Assembly: GCF_000685865.1 (NCBI RefSeq)
Contig: NZ_JMKS01000003.1
Span: forward strand, 1,741,001 to 1,805,000
Source of the DNA: Exiguobacterium antarcticum DSM 14480
Lineage (GTDB): Bacteria; Bacillota; Bacilli; Exiguobacteriales; Exiguobacteriaceae
Length of the DNA: 64,000 nt
Direction of reading: 5' to 3'
In this document: positions 7,296-15,358 of the stretch, one piece after another
Position numbering within the stretch: position 1 is the stretch's first letter
How the letters are laid out: each line of letters starts with the position of its first letter
Program-made: the position numbers and the translations under genes
The notes under the pieces: generated by a model
What the model was told of the DNA's origin: nothing
What the model saw: the letters and a program-made list of their open reading frames with translations, nothing else
Database searches by the model: none

Positions 7296-8669
7296 ATGCC
7301 AGTCCGAGAGAAATTCGATTTCCTCGACCAATTATTTACGTTTTTAGAACCAACTAAGATCAATCAGTTGGCGAAAGAGACCGGATTTATACAACGGAAA
7401 CGGAAATTGGATGCGAATGACTTCTTATCACTGCTCTTCGGGATTCACGGAAATCTCGTCGATCACAGCCTTCAAGAATTGAGCACGAAGTGCGCCGTGA
7501 ATCAAGAAATCGAGATTAGTCGTGCCGCACTTGACAAAAAATTCACCAAGGCTGCCGTATTATTTCTCCAACGACTGGTGAGCGAGTTACTCGATACAGA
7601 ACGAATACTTTCACTCACACGTCATCCGCTCAGTGAAGACTGGCCGTTCACCACCCTTCGGGTATTAGATGGTACGCATGATGCGGTTCCTGATTTGATG
7701 CTGAAAAAAGTACAAAAGACTCGGCAGACTTCGGTCAAAATCCAACATGAATACGATCTATTGACTGGACGCGCTACATTTTTACGTATTGATCTTCAGA
7801 ACGTCAATGACACTATCAGCGGTGCGCAACGAATCCCATTTTTGAGTGCGAACGAGTTGTGTCTTCAGGATCTTGGATATTTTCATTTAAAATCGTTCGA
7901 AAGTATTCGAGAAAAAGAGAGTTACTTTCTGACACGCTTTCGGAGTGACGCCTATTTAGCTGTCGTCAATCCTTCTCCAAAGTATCACCCGAATGGTAAG
8001 AAAGTGGAAAGTAGTCGATATCTACGCGTTGATCTTGTCGCACTCAGTCGCGCGATGGATCCGAATGAAATCATAGAACTAGAGGAAGTTTATTTCGGAA
8101 GGGATTCACATTTTCAGGCACGTTGTATCCTGTTCCATCAGGACCAGGATCAGAAAGAAAAACGGCTCCTCAAAATTGAGCGACGAGCTAGTCGAAGTCG
8201 AACGCCAATGAGACCGATTGTCCGTGATTTAGCAGGGACTACTGGGTACATGACCAACCTACCGGATTCTATTTCACCAAAACAGCTCGTCGAGCTGTAT
8301 CGATTACGTTGGCAAATCGAATGGGAGTTCCGTACGCTGAAGTCCTTTCTAGGACTGGATCACTTTCGACTGATGAAACAAGAGCGATGGCTCTGTCATG
8401 TATATGGAACGTTATTAATTTTTCTCCTCAGTCAACTCATGGCTTGCCAGCTTCGTAACGCTATTTGGGAAGAAGAGAAAAAAGAAATCAGTGAAGCAAT
8501 TGCAATCCGGTGCTTCGCTTGTCACTTCATTCCAAAAATGTATGAGGCACTTCGACAAAAAAAGACGCCACAGGCGTTCATCCCATTGATCACTCGTCTA
8601 TTGACAAGGACTGCGCGAAAGCCGAATTCCGCTATGGGGACCGCCATGAAGCGTCTTCAATTCAAGTAG
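7296..8669 (+). CDS. IS4-family transposase
   Basis: A 457-residue DDE transposase. RVLDGTHDAVP holds the first catalytic Asp and YRLRWQIEWEFRTLKS is the IS4 Y-(2)-R-(3)-E-(6)-K signature with the Glu. The start at 7296 follows GAGAGGAG by 8 bases; the frame is open from 7257 but the upstream ATG has no ribosome site. Intact and framed by perfect ends and target duplication, so it is a recent and probably active copy. Confidence 0.95.
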   Translation: MPVREKFDFLDQLFTFLEPTKINQLAKETGFIQRKRKLDANDFLSLLFGIHGNLVDHSLQELSTKCAVNQEIEISRAALDKKFTKAAVLFLQRLVSELLDTERILSLTRHPLSEDWPFTTLRVLDGTHDAVPDLMLKKVQKTRQTSVKIQHEYDLLTGRATFLRIDLQNVNDTISGAQRIPFLSANELCLQDLGYFHLKSFESIREKESYFLTRFRSDAYLAVVNPSPKYHPNGKKVESSRYLRVDLVALSRAMDPNEIIELEEVYFGRDSHFQARCILFHQDQDQKEKRLLKIERRASRSRTPMRPIVRDLAGTTGYMTNLPDSISPKQLVELYRLRWQIEWEFRTLKSFLGLDHFRLMKQERWLCHVYGTLLIFLLSQLMACQLRNAIWEEEKKEISEAIAIRCFACHFIPKMYEALRQKKTPQAFIPLITRLLTRTARKPNSAMGTAMKRLQFK

Positions 8670-8687
8670 CACATGGATCAGTTAAAT

Positions 8688-8714
8688 CCCCAAAAAAGAG
8701 AGGCTTTTTTGGGG
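8688..8714 (+). terminator. Terminator of IS4 transposase
   Basis: Hairpin CCCCAAAAAAG / CTTTTTTGGGG with a short loop, 18 bases after the transposase stop codon and inside the element. Confidence 0.7.
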
Positions 8715-8815
8715 TGCTTACAATTATCTTTTCCGCTAATCATCCGAATGAAACGCATCAGGAATAAAAAATGAGAGCTTTCTCAACTCATCTTTTGGCT
8801 AAGTTGACATCTATG

Positions 8816-8850
8816 GGCTTGTGCCTCGCCTGAGGAAAGCGAGTGAAAGG
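8816..8850 (+). repeat. Distal part of dispersed repeat copy A
   Basis: Resumes after the IS4 element with its 12-bp target duplication and continues GCCTGAGGAAAGCGAGTGAAAG, corresponding to the outer part of copy C (50785-50812, complement). Shows that the repeat existed before IS4 entered it. Confidence 0.65.
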
Positions 8851-8873
8851 GAAAGCATGACGCAGCGAGCAAC

Positions 8874-9302
8874 TTACGCCTTTACTTCACTTATCTCATG
8901 ATTAAGTTGCCACTGCACGCCAAACGGATCTTCGACGATGCCGTAGGCTTCACTCCAAAACGTTTTTTGAATCGGCATGATGACATTACCGTCTTGCGCG
9001 AGCTTGTCGAATGTCTCGTGAATGAGTGGAACGTCTGACAGATGCAGAGCCAGCGTGACGTTTTGTCCGGTCGCCACCGGATCGTGCGGCATCGCGTCCG
9101 AAAACATGACGCGTGTGCCGTGAACAATTAATTGCGAATGCAGGACAAGCGACTGGACGTCTGGTGCGAACGGTTGACCGTCCGGACCATTGCCGGGACC
9201 AAACTCCATGATCTCGGGAATGTCCTGGCCGAAGACTTTGGCATAATAATGAATCGCCTCACGGGTGTTGCCGTTAAAGACCAGGTAAGGGGTAATCGGC
9301 AT
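8874..9302 (-). CDS. VOC-family (PhnB/glyoxalase-like) protein
   Basis: A 142-residue vicinal-oxygen-chelate fold protein of the PhnB / 3-demethylubiquinone methyltransferase-like group. MPITPYLVFNGNTREAIHYY at the start and FWSEAYGIVEDPFGVQWQLN near the end are typical of the group. The start at 9302 follows GAGAGGAG by 7 bases; an upstream in-frame ATG at 9356 lacks a site. Substrate unknown; relatives act in detoxification or have no assigned reaction. It is transcribed away from the LacI locus and has no obvious partner. Confidence 0.85.
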   Translation of the reverse strand: MPITPYLVFNGNTREAIHYYAKVFGQDIPEIMEFGPGNGPDGQPFAPDVQSLVLHSQLIVHGTRVMFSDAMPHDPVATGQNVTLALHLSDVPLIHETFDKLAQDGNVIMPIQKTFWSEAYGIVEDPFGVQWQLNHEISEVKA

Positions 9303-9445
9303 GATGATGCTCCTCTCCATGTTAGGCACGGCGTACTGATATCTATAGTATACCAAACGTTTGTTCTTGTTTAAAGATTTATCAAGTGGAAAATGAAAGC
9401 GATATCATTTATTTTTTAAAATCCAAATAAATTCGCAAATAATGG

Positions 9446-9474
9446 TTGCGTCTTTCCAGATTCCGACCTATACT
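9446..9474 (+). promoter_or_regulatory. Promoter of the LacI regulator gene
   Basis: TTGCGT (9446-9451) and TATACT (9469-9474) with 17-base spacing, a good sigma-A promoter. The operator at 9483-9496 lies just downstream, near the start of transcription. Confidence 0.7.
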
Positions 9475-9482
9475 AAATTTAT

Positions 9483-9496
9483 CGAAAGCGCTTTCG
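9483..9496. promoter_or_regulatory. LacI-family operator (autoregulatory)
   Basis: Perfect palindrome CGAAAGCGCTTTCG between the promoter and the regulator start. Identical to the site at 10649-10662, upstream of the transport operon. Confidence 0.8.
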
Positions 9497-9514
9497 GTGA
9501 AATGGAGTGGTTAC

Positions 9515-10528
9515 ATGGGTACAATTTATGATTTAGCGAAAATAACCGGTTTTTCGATCACGACGGTCTCAAAAGCCTTAAATAACTATTCCGATGTCAG
9601 TGAAAAGACAAAAGCGAAAATCGTTCAGGCAGCAGCCGATATGGGCTACTTGCCGAACGCCCACGCTCAGTCGCTCTCGACGAAACGATCCTGGACGATC
9701 GGGGTCATGTTCTCGGAAGCAAACGAAGTCGGGATGATGCATCCATTCTTCAACGCAATCATCGAAAGTTTCCGGAAAGCAACGGAGCAGCAAGGTTATG
9801 ATTTAATCTTCGCCTCGCGGAATCTCCGCAATCGGGACATGAGTTACCTCGAGCATTTCCAGCATCGGGCGGTCGACGGCATCGTCGTCATCTGTTCCGA
9901 TCAAATGGACAAGCATGTCCAGCAACTGATTCAAAGTTCGATTCCAATCGTTGTCGTCGACATGGACAGCACCGATTGCAGTGTCGTCTTCTCGGATAAC
10001 CTCTCCGGCGGTACACTCGCCGTCAATCATCTCTACGAACTGGGACATCGTTTGATTGCCCACATTGCTGGAGATATGACGATTGATGCGGGATTGGCAC
10101 GAATCGAAGGGTACAAACAAGCGATGGATCGACTCGCGTTACCGATTCCAGACGGCTATCTGATCAACGGCGGATTTTTCTCGGTCGAAGAAGGAAAACA
10201 AGCGATGCAGACGTTGCTTGCTTTACCGAAACGTCCGACTGCGGTCTTCGTCGCAGGTGACCAAATGGCGATCGGGGCAATGGAAGCGATTCATGAAGCG
10301 GGCCTTCGGGTTCCGCAAGACATTTCCGTCGTCGGTTACGATGATATCGAGATGTCGAAATACGTCACACCGAAGCTGACGACGGTCCGGCAAGATACGG
10401 AGCAGATCGGACAGCATGCAGCGAATCTCTTGATTGAACAAATCGTCAACAAACGACGTGTCATGACGACGGATATCATTCCAGTCGACTTGATCGTCCG
10501 CCAATCGACAGGACCTGTCACACCGTAA
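9515..10528 (+). CDS. LacI-family regulator of beta-glucan/laminarin use
   Basis: A 337-residue LacI/GalR regulator. The N-terminal helix-turn-helix reads TIYDLAKITGFSITTVSKAL, followed by the hinge helix region and a periplasmic-binding-protein-like sensor domain ending near GYDDIEMSKYVTPKLTTVRQ. The start at 9515 follows TGGAGTGG; the frame extends to 9446 without a site. Three CGAAAG-N-CTTTCG operators flank the gene and precede the downstream ABC/GH operon, so it most likely represses itself and that operon until a beta-glucoside oligosaccharide is bound. The ligand is inferred from the neighbouring GH1 and GH16 genes. Confidence 0.9.
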   Translation: MGTIYDLAKITGFSITTVSKALNNYSDVSEKTKAKIVQAAADMGYLPNAHAQSLSTKRSWTIGVMFSEANEVGMMHPFFNAIIESFRKATEQQGYDLIFASRNLRNRDMSYLEHFQHRAVDGIVVICSDQMDKHVQQLIQSSIPIVVVDMDSTDCSVVFSDNLSGGTLAVNHLYELGHRLIAHIAGDMTIDAGLARIEGYKQAMDRLALPIPDGYLINGGFFSVEEGKQAMQTLLALPKRPTAVFVAGDQMAIGAMEAIHEAGLRVPQDISVVGYDDIEMSKYVTPKLTTVRQDTEQIGQHAANLLIEQIVNKRRVMTTDIIPVDLIVRQSTGPVTP

Positions 10529-10542
10529 CATCTTTTCGGAAT

Positions 10543-10579
10543 CGCTCTCGCAGGTTGTCTTCGAGAAAACGCGAGAGCG
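10543..10579 (+). terminator. Hairpin after lacI-type gene
   Basis: Stem CGCTCTCGC / GCGAGAGCG with a 19-base loop, 15 bases after the stop. The U-tract is weak (GTTTCG), so it may only attenuate. Confidence 0.4.
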
Positions 10580-10612
10580 GTTTCGAAATCCACTATATTT
10601 TTTTGTACGTTT

Positions 10613-10628
10613 CCGAAAGGGCTTTCGG
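10613..10628. promoter_or_regulatory. LacI-family operator 1 of the transport operon
   Basis: CCGAAAGGGCTTTCGG, a near-perfect version of the operator, 36 bases upstream of the second site. Paired sites suggest looping or cooperative repression. Confidence 0.75.
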
Positions 10629-10648
10629 AACTTTTTTCAGACCATTTA

Positions 10649-10662
10649 CGAAAGCGCTTTCG
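10649..10662. promoter_or_regulatory. LacI-family operator 2 of the transport operon
   Basis: CGAAAGCGCTTTCG, identical to the site at 9483-9496, about 70 bases before the binding-protein start. Confidence 0.8.
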
Positions 10663-10730
10663 ATATTTTTGAATAATAAATGAGACCGCTTACTTAGGGG
10701 ACTACCAACAGACGAGAAGGATGGGATGAC

Positions 10731-12038
10731 ATGAAGAAGAAGTTAGTCAGCGTATTAACAGTCGGCGCATTAACAGCAAGCGTTTTAGCAGGATGTTCAG
10801 GTGGCGAAGAGGAAAAAACGAGCGGTGGCAAGGAAGTCCTGAAAATCTGGTCGTTTACAGATGAATTAAAAGAACCAATCAAAAAGTTTGAAGAGCAAAA
10901 CGACGTGAAAGTCGAATTGACGATCGTTCCAATCGCGGATTACCCGACGAAATTAAAACCAGCGCTTGAGAGTGGCGTCGGCGCACCGGATATCTTCACA
11001 GGTGAGATCGCCTTCCTCAAACAATGGGTCGACGCTGGCTACTGGGCGAACCTGTCGGAAAAACCATTTAACGCAGGTGAAGTCAAAGACGACTATATCC
11101 CGTACGTCTATGACATGGGGAAAGACAAAGACGGTAACGTTCGTGCTCTTTCATGGCAAACGACACCAGGTGGCGTCTACTACAAACGAAGCATCGCGAA
11201 AAAAGTTCTCGGCACAGATGATCCAAAAGAAATCGGTGCGATGATGAACTCGATGGACGGCGTCTTCGAAATCGCTGAGAAGATGAAAGGCAAAGGCTAC
11301 AAAATGTTCCCGGATGAAGGATCGATCCGTTGGTTCGCACAAGGGAATGAGCCGCAAGCTTGGGTGAACGACAAACAGGAACTCGTCGTGACGGAAGACA
11401 AGAAAAACTACATGGATTACGCAAAAGAATTACGGACAAAACAATACACGGCACTTGCGCCGGAATGGTCACCATCATGGTTCGCCGGAATGGATAAGCC
11501 GGTCAAAGTCAAAGAAAACGGCAAAGAAACCGAAACAGAAATCTTCTCATATGTCCTTCCGACATGGGGCTTACACAGTGTCTTGAAAGAAAACGCGAAG
11601 AAATCAGCCGGTGACTGGGCTGTTACAAGCGGACCGAGCCCATACTTCTGGGGCGGTACATGGTTAGGTGTCTACAAAGATTCGAAGAAACAAAAACTTG
11701 CGTATGATTTCGTTAAAATGATGACACAAGACGAAGAGTTCTTGACAGACTGGGCGAAAGAAACAGGGGACGTTCTCGCTTACAAACCGGTTACGGACAA
11801 AATCAAAACCGACTTCAAAGATGAGTTCCTCGGCGGACAGAACAACTACGAGTTCTTCCTTGATCAAGCAGACAAAATCACACCGGGAATCGTGACGAAG
11901 TACGACCAACAGCTCGATACGTTATACGGTGCATCTGTCATGGAATATGTCCAAGGCAAAAAATCAAAAGACGAAGCACTTGCTGAATTCTACAAAAAAG
12001 TCAAAAATGCGTATCCGGACGTAAAAGTACCGGAATAA
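10731..12038 (+). CDS. Sugar ABC transporter substrate-binding lipoprotein
   Basis: A 435-residue extracellular solute-binding protein family 1. Signal peptide with lipobox LAGC at residues 19-22, so it is a membrane-anchored lipoprotein. The mature domain starts LKIWSFTDELKEPIKKFEEQ. The ribosome site (GGATGG) precedes the ATG closely. First gene of the operon, with two permease genes and two glycosidases downstream; no ATPase is encoded here, so a shared MsmX-type ATPase elsewhere probably energises the transporter. A beta-glucan oligosaccharide is the likely substrate (inference from GH1/GH16). Confidence 0.92.
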   Translation: MKKKLVSVLTVGALTASVLAGCSGGEEEKTSGGKEVLKIWSFTDELKEPIKKFEEQNDVKVELTIVPIADYPTKLKPALESGVGAPDIFTGEIAFLKQWVDAGYWANLSEKPFNAGEVKDDYIPYVYDMGKDKDGNVRALSWQTTPGGVYYKRSIAKKVLGTDDPKEIGAMMNSMDGVFEIAEKMKGKGYKMFPDEGSIRWFAQGNEPQAWVNDKQELVVTEDKKNYMDYAKELRTKQYTALAPEWSPSWFAGMDKPVKVKENGKETETEIFSYVLPTWGLHSVLKENAKKSAGDWAVTSGPSPYFWGGTWLGVYKDSKKQKLAYDFVKMMTQDEEFLTDWAKETGDVLAYKPVTDKIKTDFKDEFLGGQNNYEFFLDQADKITPGIVTKYDQQLDTLYGASVMEYVQGKKSKDEALAEFYKKVKNAYPDVKVPE

Positions 12039-12098
12039 GGAGTCTAGGTGGGGCGGTCCTCGCTTCACCTCTTCTTGTTTAAGAAAGGGGTTTGACCT

Positions 12099-12995
12099 GT
12101 GAAAAAACTCGATCGCCATGGTTATCTGTTCATCGCACCGTTTTGGATCGTCTTCTTGATCTTCAGCATCTATCCGGTTGCCTTGACGTTCTATTACAGT
12201 TTCACCAACTACACAGGCGCAGAAGGCGAACAACTCGTCGGACTCGCGAACTATACGCGTTTGCTCGGAGATACGTACTTCATTGAAGCGTTCTTCAACA
12301 CACTGAAGATTTGGGGACTGAACTTCATCCTGCAAATCGGGGGAGCTTTGATGCTCGCCTTACTGTTCTCGGATTTACAGCTCAAGATGAAAGGTCTCGC
12401 GTTTTTCCGCGCGACGTTCTATCTGCCGAACTTGATCACGATCAGCTCGGTTGCCTTGTTGTTCGGTATCCTGCTCGACTGGCAGCACGGTTCACTCAAC
12501 ATGATGCTGCTGAAAATCGGCATCATCTCAGAGCCGATCAACTGGTTGACACAACCGGTCACAGCCCAGATTTCCGTCTCACTCATCCTGACCTGGATGT
12601 GGCTTGGCCACTCGTTCATCGTCGTCATGGCCGGCGTATCCGGCATCTCGAAGGATTATTTCGAAGCGGCACTGATTGACGGTGCAACACGCTGGCAGAT
12701 CTTCTCGCGGATCACGTTACCGCTCTTAAAACCGATCTTGCTCTACATCATGATCACATCATTGATCGGCGGACTGCAATTGTTCGACCTGCCGATGTTG
12801 ATCACGGATGGTGTCGGTGCGCCGGATGGTGCCCTGAACACGATGGTGCTTTATCTCTACAACCAAGCCTTTAAATACAACAACTATGGCTACGCCGCTG
12901 CTGTCGCATACGGATTGTTTGCCATCACGCTCGTCTTTTCAATCATCGTCTTCAAAGGGATGTTCCGAAAAGAACGTTCACCGAAAGGAGCCTGA
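12099..12995 (+). CDS. Sugar ABC transporter permease (MalF-type)
   Basis: A 298-residue membrane protein with six predicted transmembrane segments and the EAA loop of binding-protein-dependent permeases (YFEAALIDGATRWQIFSRIT). The start is GTG at 12099, 8 bases after GAAAGGGG. It lies 60 bases after the binding protein and 3 bases before the second permease, so all are in one operon. Confidence 0.93.
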   Translation: MKKLDRHGYLFIAPFWIVFLIFSIYPVALTFYYSFTNYTGAEGEQLVGLANYTRLLGDTYFIEAFFNTLKIWGLNFILQIGGALMLALLFSDLQLKMKGLAFFRATFYLPNLITISSVALLFGILLDWQHGSLNMMLLKIGIISEPINWLTQPVTAQISVSLILTWMWLGHSFIVVMAGVSGISKDYFEAALIDGATRWQIFSRITLPLLKPILLYIMITSLIGGLQLFDLPMLITDGVGAPDGALNTMVLYLYNQAFKYNNYGYAAAVAYGLFAITLVFSIIVFKGMFRKERSPKGA

Positions 12996-12998
12996 CCG

Positions 12999-13922
12999 AT
13001 GGAACGAAATGCAGAAGCACGTCGGATCGTGCCACAAACGGGGGATCAACCGGATCGTTCAGAACGTCCGCTCAAGTTGACACCACCTCCGAAACAGAAA
13101 AAAGCCTGGTTCGGGAAAAGTCTCATCTACGTCGGACTGATTGCCTTGACGATCGCCTGTCTCATCCCGTTTTTGATGATGATCATCAACGCGACCCGCT
13201 CGAACGAAGAAGTGTTATCTGGTTTCTCATTGATTCCAGGGAACTCGCTCGCTGAAAACTACGCGGCACTCAGCTCGTACGTCAACATCTGGTCCGGCTT
13301 CAAGAACAGTCTGATCATCGCCGTACTCGTCACCGTCTTATCGGGTTACTTCTCGGCGATGACAGCGTTCGGATTTGCTTTCTACCAGTTCAAAGGAAAA
13401 AACGTCCTGTTCGTCTTCATGCTCGTCATGATGATGATTCCGGGACAACTCGGTTTGATCGGGTTCTACGAGCTCAGTAAGAACTTAGGTCTGCTCGACA
13501 GTTTCATCCCGCTGATCGTTCCGGCGATCGCCAGTCCGTTCACGGTGTTCTTCGTCCGTCAGTACCTGCAGACGGTCATGCACCCAAGTTTGCTGGAAGC
13601 AGCACGGATGGATGGCGCCAGTGAATGGCGGATCTTCCATACGATTGCTTTACCGATGATGATGCCGGCGATCGCCACGATGTCGATCTTTACGTTCATC
13701 GGTTCATGGAACAACTACATCATGCCGCTCGTCCTGCTCTTCTCACCAGAAAAGTATACGTTGCCGGTCTTGATGGGCTTCTTAAAAGGATCACAAGTCG
13801 CAGAAAACTTAGGTTCGCTGTATCTCGGAATCGCGATTTCCGTCGTACCGATCATGATCGCCTTCTTGTTCCTCTCGAAATACATCGTCAGCAGCATCTC
13901 AGCTGGTGCCGTCAAAGAATAA
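12999..13922 (+). CDS. Sugar ABC transporter permease (MalG-type)
   Basis: A 307-residue permease with a charged cytosolic N-terminal extension of about 40 residues before the first membrane segment. The EAA motif reads LLEAARMDGASEWRIFHTIA. GAAAGGAG overlaps the end of the preceding gene. Pairs with the previous permease to form the membrane channel. Confidence 0.93.
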   Translation: MERNAEARRIVPQTGDQPDRSERPLKLTPPPKQKKAWFGKSLIYVGLIALTIACLIPFLMMIINATRSNEEVLSGFSLIPGNSLAENYAALSSYVNIWSGFKNSLIIAVLVTVLSGYFSAMTAFGFAFYQFKGKNVLFVFMLVMMMIPGQLGLIGFYELSKNLGLLDSFIPLIVPAIASPFTVFFVRQYLQTVMHPSLLEAARMDGASEWRIFHTIALPMMMPAIATMSIFTFIGSWNNYIMPLVLLFSPEKYTLPVLMGFLKGSQVAENLGSLYLGIAISVVPIMIAFLFLSKYIVSSISAGAVKE

Positions 13923-13944
13923 ACTGTTAAAGGGGCTTACATCT

Positions 13945-15291
13945 ATGAAATTTACACCGAACTTCGTCTTCGGGACGGCAACGTCCTCGTACCAAATCGA
14001 AGGCGCACACGACGAAGGTGGTCGTACGCCGTCGATCTGGGATACGTTCTGCGATACGGACGGAAAAGTTTTTGAAAAACACAACGGCGATGTCGCCTGT
14101 GACCATTACAACCGCTTCGAAGAAGACATTCAACACATTAAAAAGTTAGGCGTCGACACGTACCGCTTCTCGATTGCCTGGCCACGGATTTTCCCGAGTA
14201 AAGGGCAGTTCAATCCGGAAGGGATGGCCTTCTATAAGACACTGGCCACACGTCTGCAGGAAGAAGGCATCAAACCGGCCGTCACACTCTACCACTGGGA
14301 TCTCCCGATGTGGGCGCACGAAGAAGGCGGTTGGGTCAACCGCGACTCGGTCGACTGGTTCCTCGACTTCGCCCGCGTCTGTTTCGAAGAGCTCGACGGA
14401 ATCGTCGACTCGTGGATCACGCACAACGAACCATGGTGTGCCGGCTTCTTGAGCTACCACCTCGGTCAGCATGCACCGGGCCACACGGACATGAACGAAG
14501 CCGTCCGTGCCGTTCACCACATGCTGTTGTCGCACGGAAAAGCGGTCGAACTGCTGAAAGGCGAATTCAACTCAGCGACGCCGATCGGCATCACGTTGAA
14601 CTTGGCACCGAAGTACGCGAAGACGGATTCCGTCAACGATCAGATTGCAATGAACAATGCGGATGGCTATGCCAATCGCTGGTTCCTTGATCCGATCTTC
14701 AAAGGACAATATCCGATCGACATGATGAACCTGTTCTCGAAATATGTCCATACGTACGATTTCATCCACGCGGGAGACCTCGCGACGATTTCGACGCCAT
14801 GTGATTTCTTCGGCATCAATTTCTACAGCCGCAACCTGGTCGAGTTCAGTGCGGCGAGTGATTTCTTACACAAAGACGCCTACTCGGACTACGACAAGAC
14901 CGGCATGGGCTGGGATATCGCTCCAAGTGAGTTCAAAGACTTGATCCGTCGCCTGCGTGCCGAGTACACGGATTTGCCAATCTTTATCACGGAAAACGGC
15001 GCTGCCTTTGACGATCAGCTCGTCGACGGCAAGATTCACGATCAAAACCGGATCGATTACGTCTCCCAGCATCTGCAAGCCGTGTCTGATCTGAATGACG
15101 AAGGGATGAACATCGCCGGGTATTACCTCTGGTCGCTGCTCGATAACTTCGAGTGGAGCTTCGGGTACGACAAACGATTCGGGATCATCTATGTCGATTT
15201 CGATACACAGGAACGAATCTGGAAAGACAGCGCGCATTGGTATGCGAATGTCATCCAGACGCATAAGGCAGCACTTCCGCAAGAAGCGTAA
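13945..15291 (+). CDS. GH1 beta-glucosidase
   Basis: A 448-residue cytosolic glycoside hydrolase family 1 enzyme. The acid/base Glu is in ITHNEPWCAGF and the nucleophile Glu in FITENGAAF; the N-terminus FVFGTATSSYQIEGA is the GH1 signature. Start chosen at 13945 after AAAGGGGC; an in-frame ATG at 13906 lies inside the preceding permease gene. It would cleave imported beta-linked glucose oligomers to glucose. No phospho-specific context (no PTS gene) is seen, consistent with unphosphorylated substrate. Confidence 0.95.
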   Translation: MKFTPNFVFGTATSSYQIEGAHDEGGRTPSIWDTFCDTDGKVFEKHNGDVACDHYNRFEEDIQHIKKLGVDTYRFSIAWPRIFPSKGQFNPEGMAFYKTLATRLQEEGIKPAVTLYHWDLPMWAHEEGGWVNRDSVDWFLDFARVCFEELDGIVDSWITHNEPWCAGFLSYHLGQHAPGHTDMNEAVRAVHHMLLSHGKAVELLKGEFNSATPIGITLNLAPKYAKTDSVNDQIAMNNADGYANRWFLDPIFKGQYPIDMMNLFSKYVHTYDFIHAGDLATISTPCDFFGINFYSRNLVEFSAASDFLHKDAYSDYDKTGMGWDIAPSEFKDLIRRLRAEYTDLPIFITENGAAFDDQLVDGKIHDQNRIDYVSQHLQAVSDLNDEGMNIAGYYLWSLLDNFEWSFGYDKRFGIIYVDFDTQERIWKDSAHWYANVIQTHKAALPQEA

Positions 15292-15299
15292 CGTCGTCG

Positions 15300-15334
15300 A
15301 ACAGGCAAGGTCGAATTCATCGCCCTTGCCTGTT
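15300..15334 (+). terminator. Intercistronic hairpin between GH1 and GH16 genes
   Basis: Stem AACAGGCAAGG / CCTTGCCTGTT (11 bp) with no strong U-tract. May be a partial terminator or processing site that tunes GH16 expression relative to the transporter. Confidence 0.5.
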
Positions 15335-15358
15335 GTTCATTCAAAGGAGGAATTACAG

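Larger units (their letters stand above)
7215..8815 (+). mobile_element. IS4-family (IS231-like) element
   Basis: A 1601-bp element with 16-bp perfect inverted ends CATAGATGTCAACTTA (7215-7230) and its complement (8800-8815). A perfect 12-bp target duplication GGCTTGTGCCTC flanks it at 7203-7214 and 8816-8827. Such 10-12 bp duplications are typical of the IS231 branch of IS4. It sits inside a copy of the dispersed repeat. Confidence 0.95.

Noticed and set aside
9483-9496. CcpA cre site instead of a LacI operator
   Set aside because: The same palindrome recurs three times only around this LacI gene and its operon, and is more symmetric than the cre consensus. A dual role cannot be excluded.
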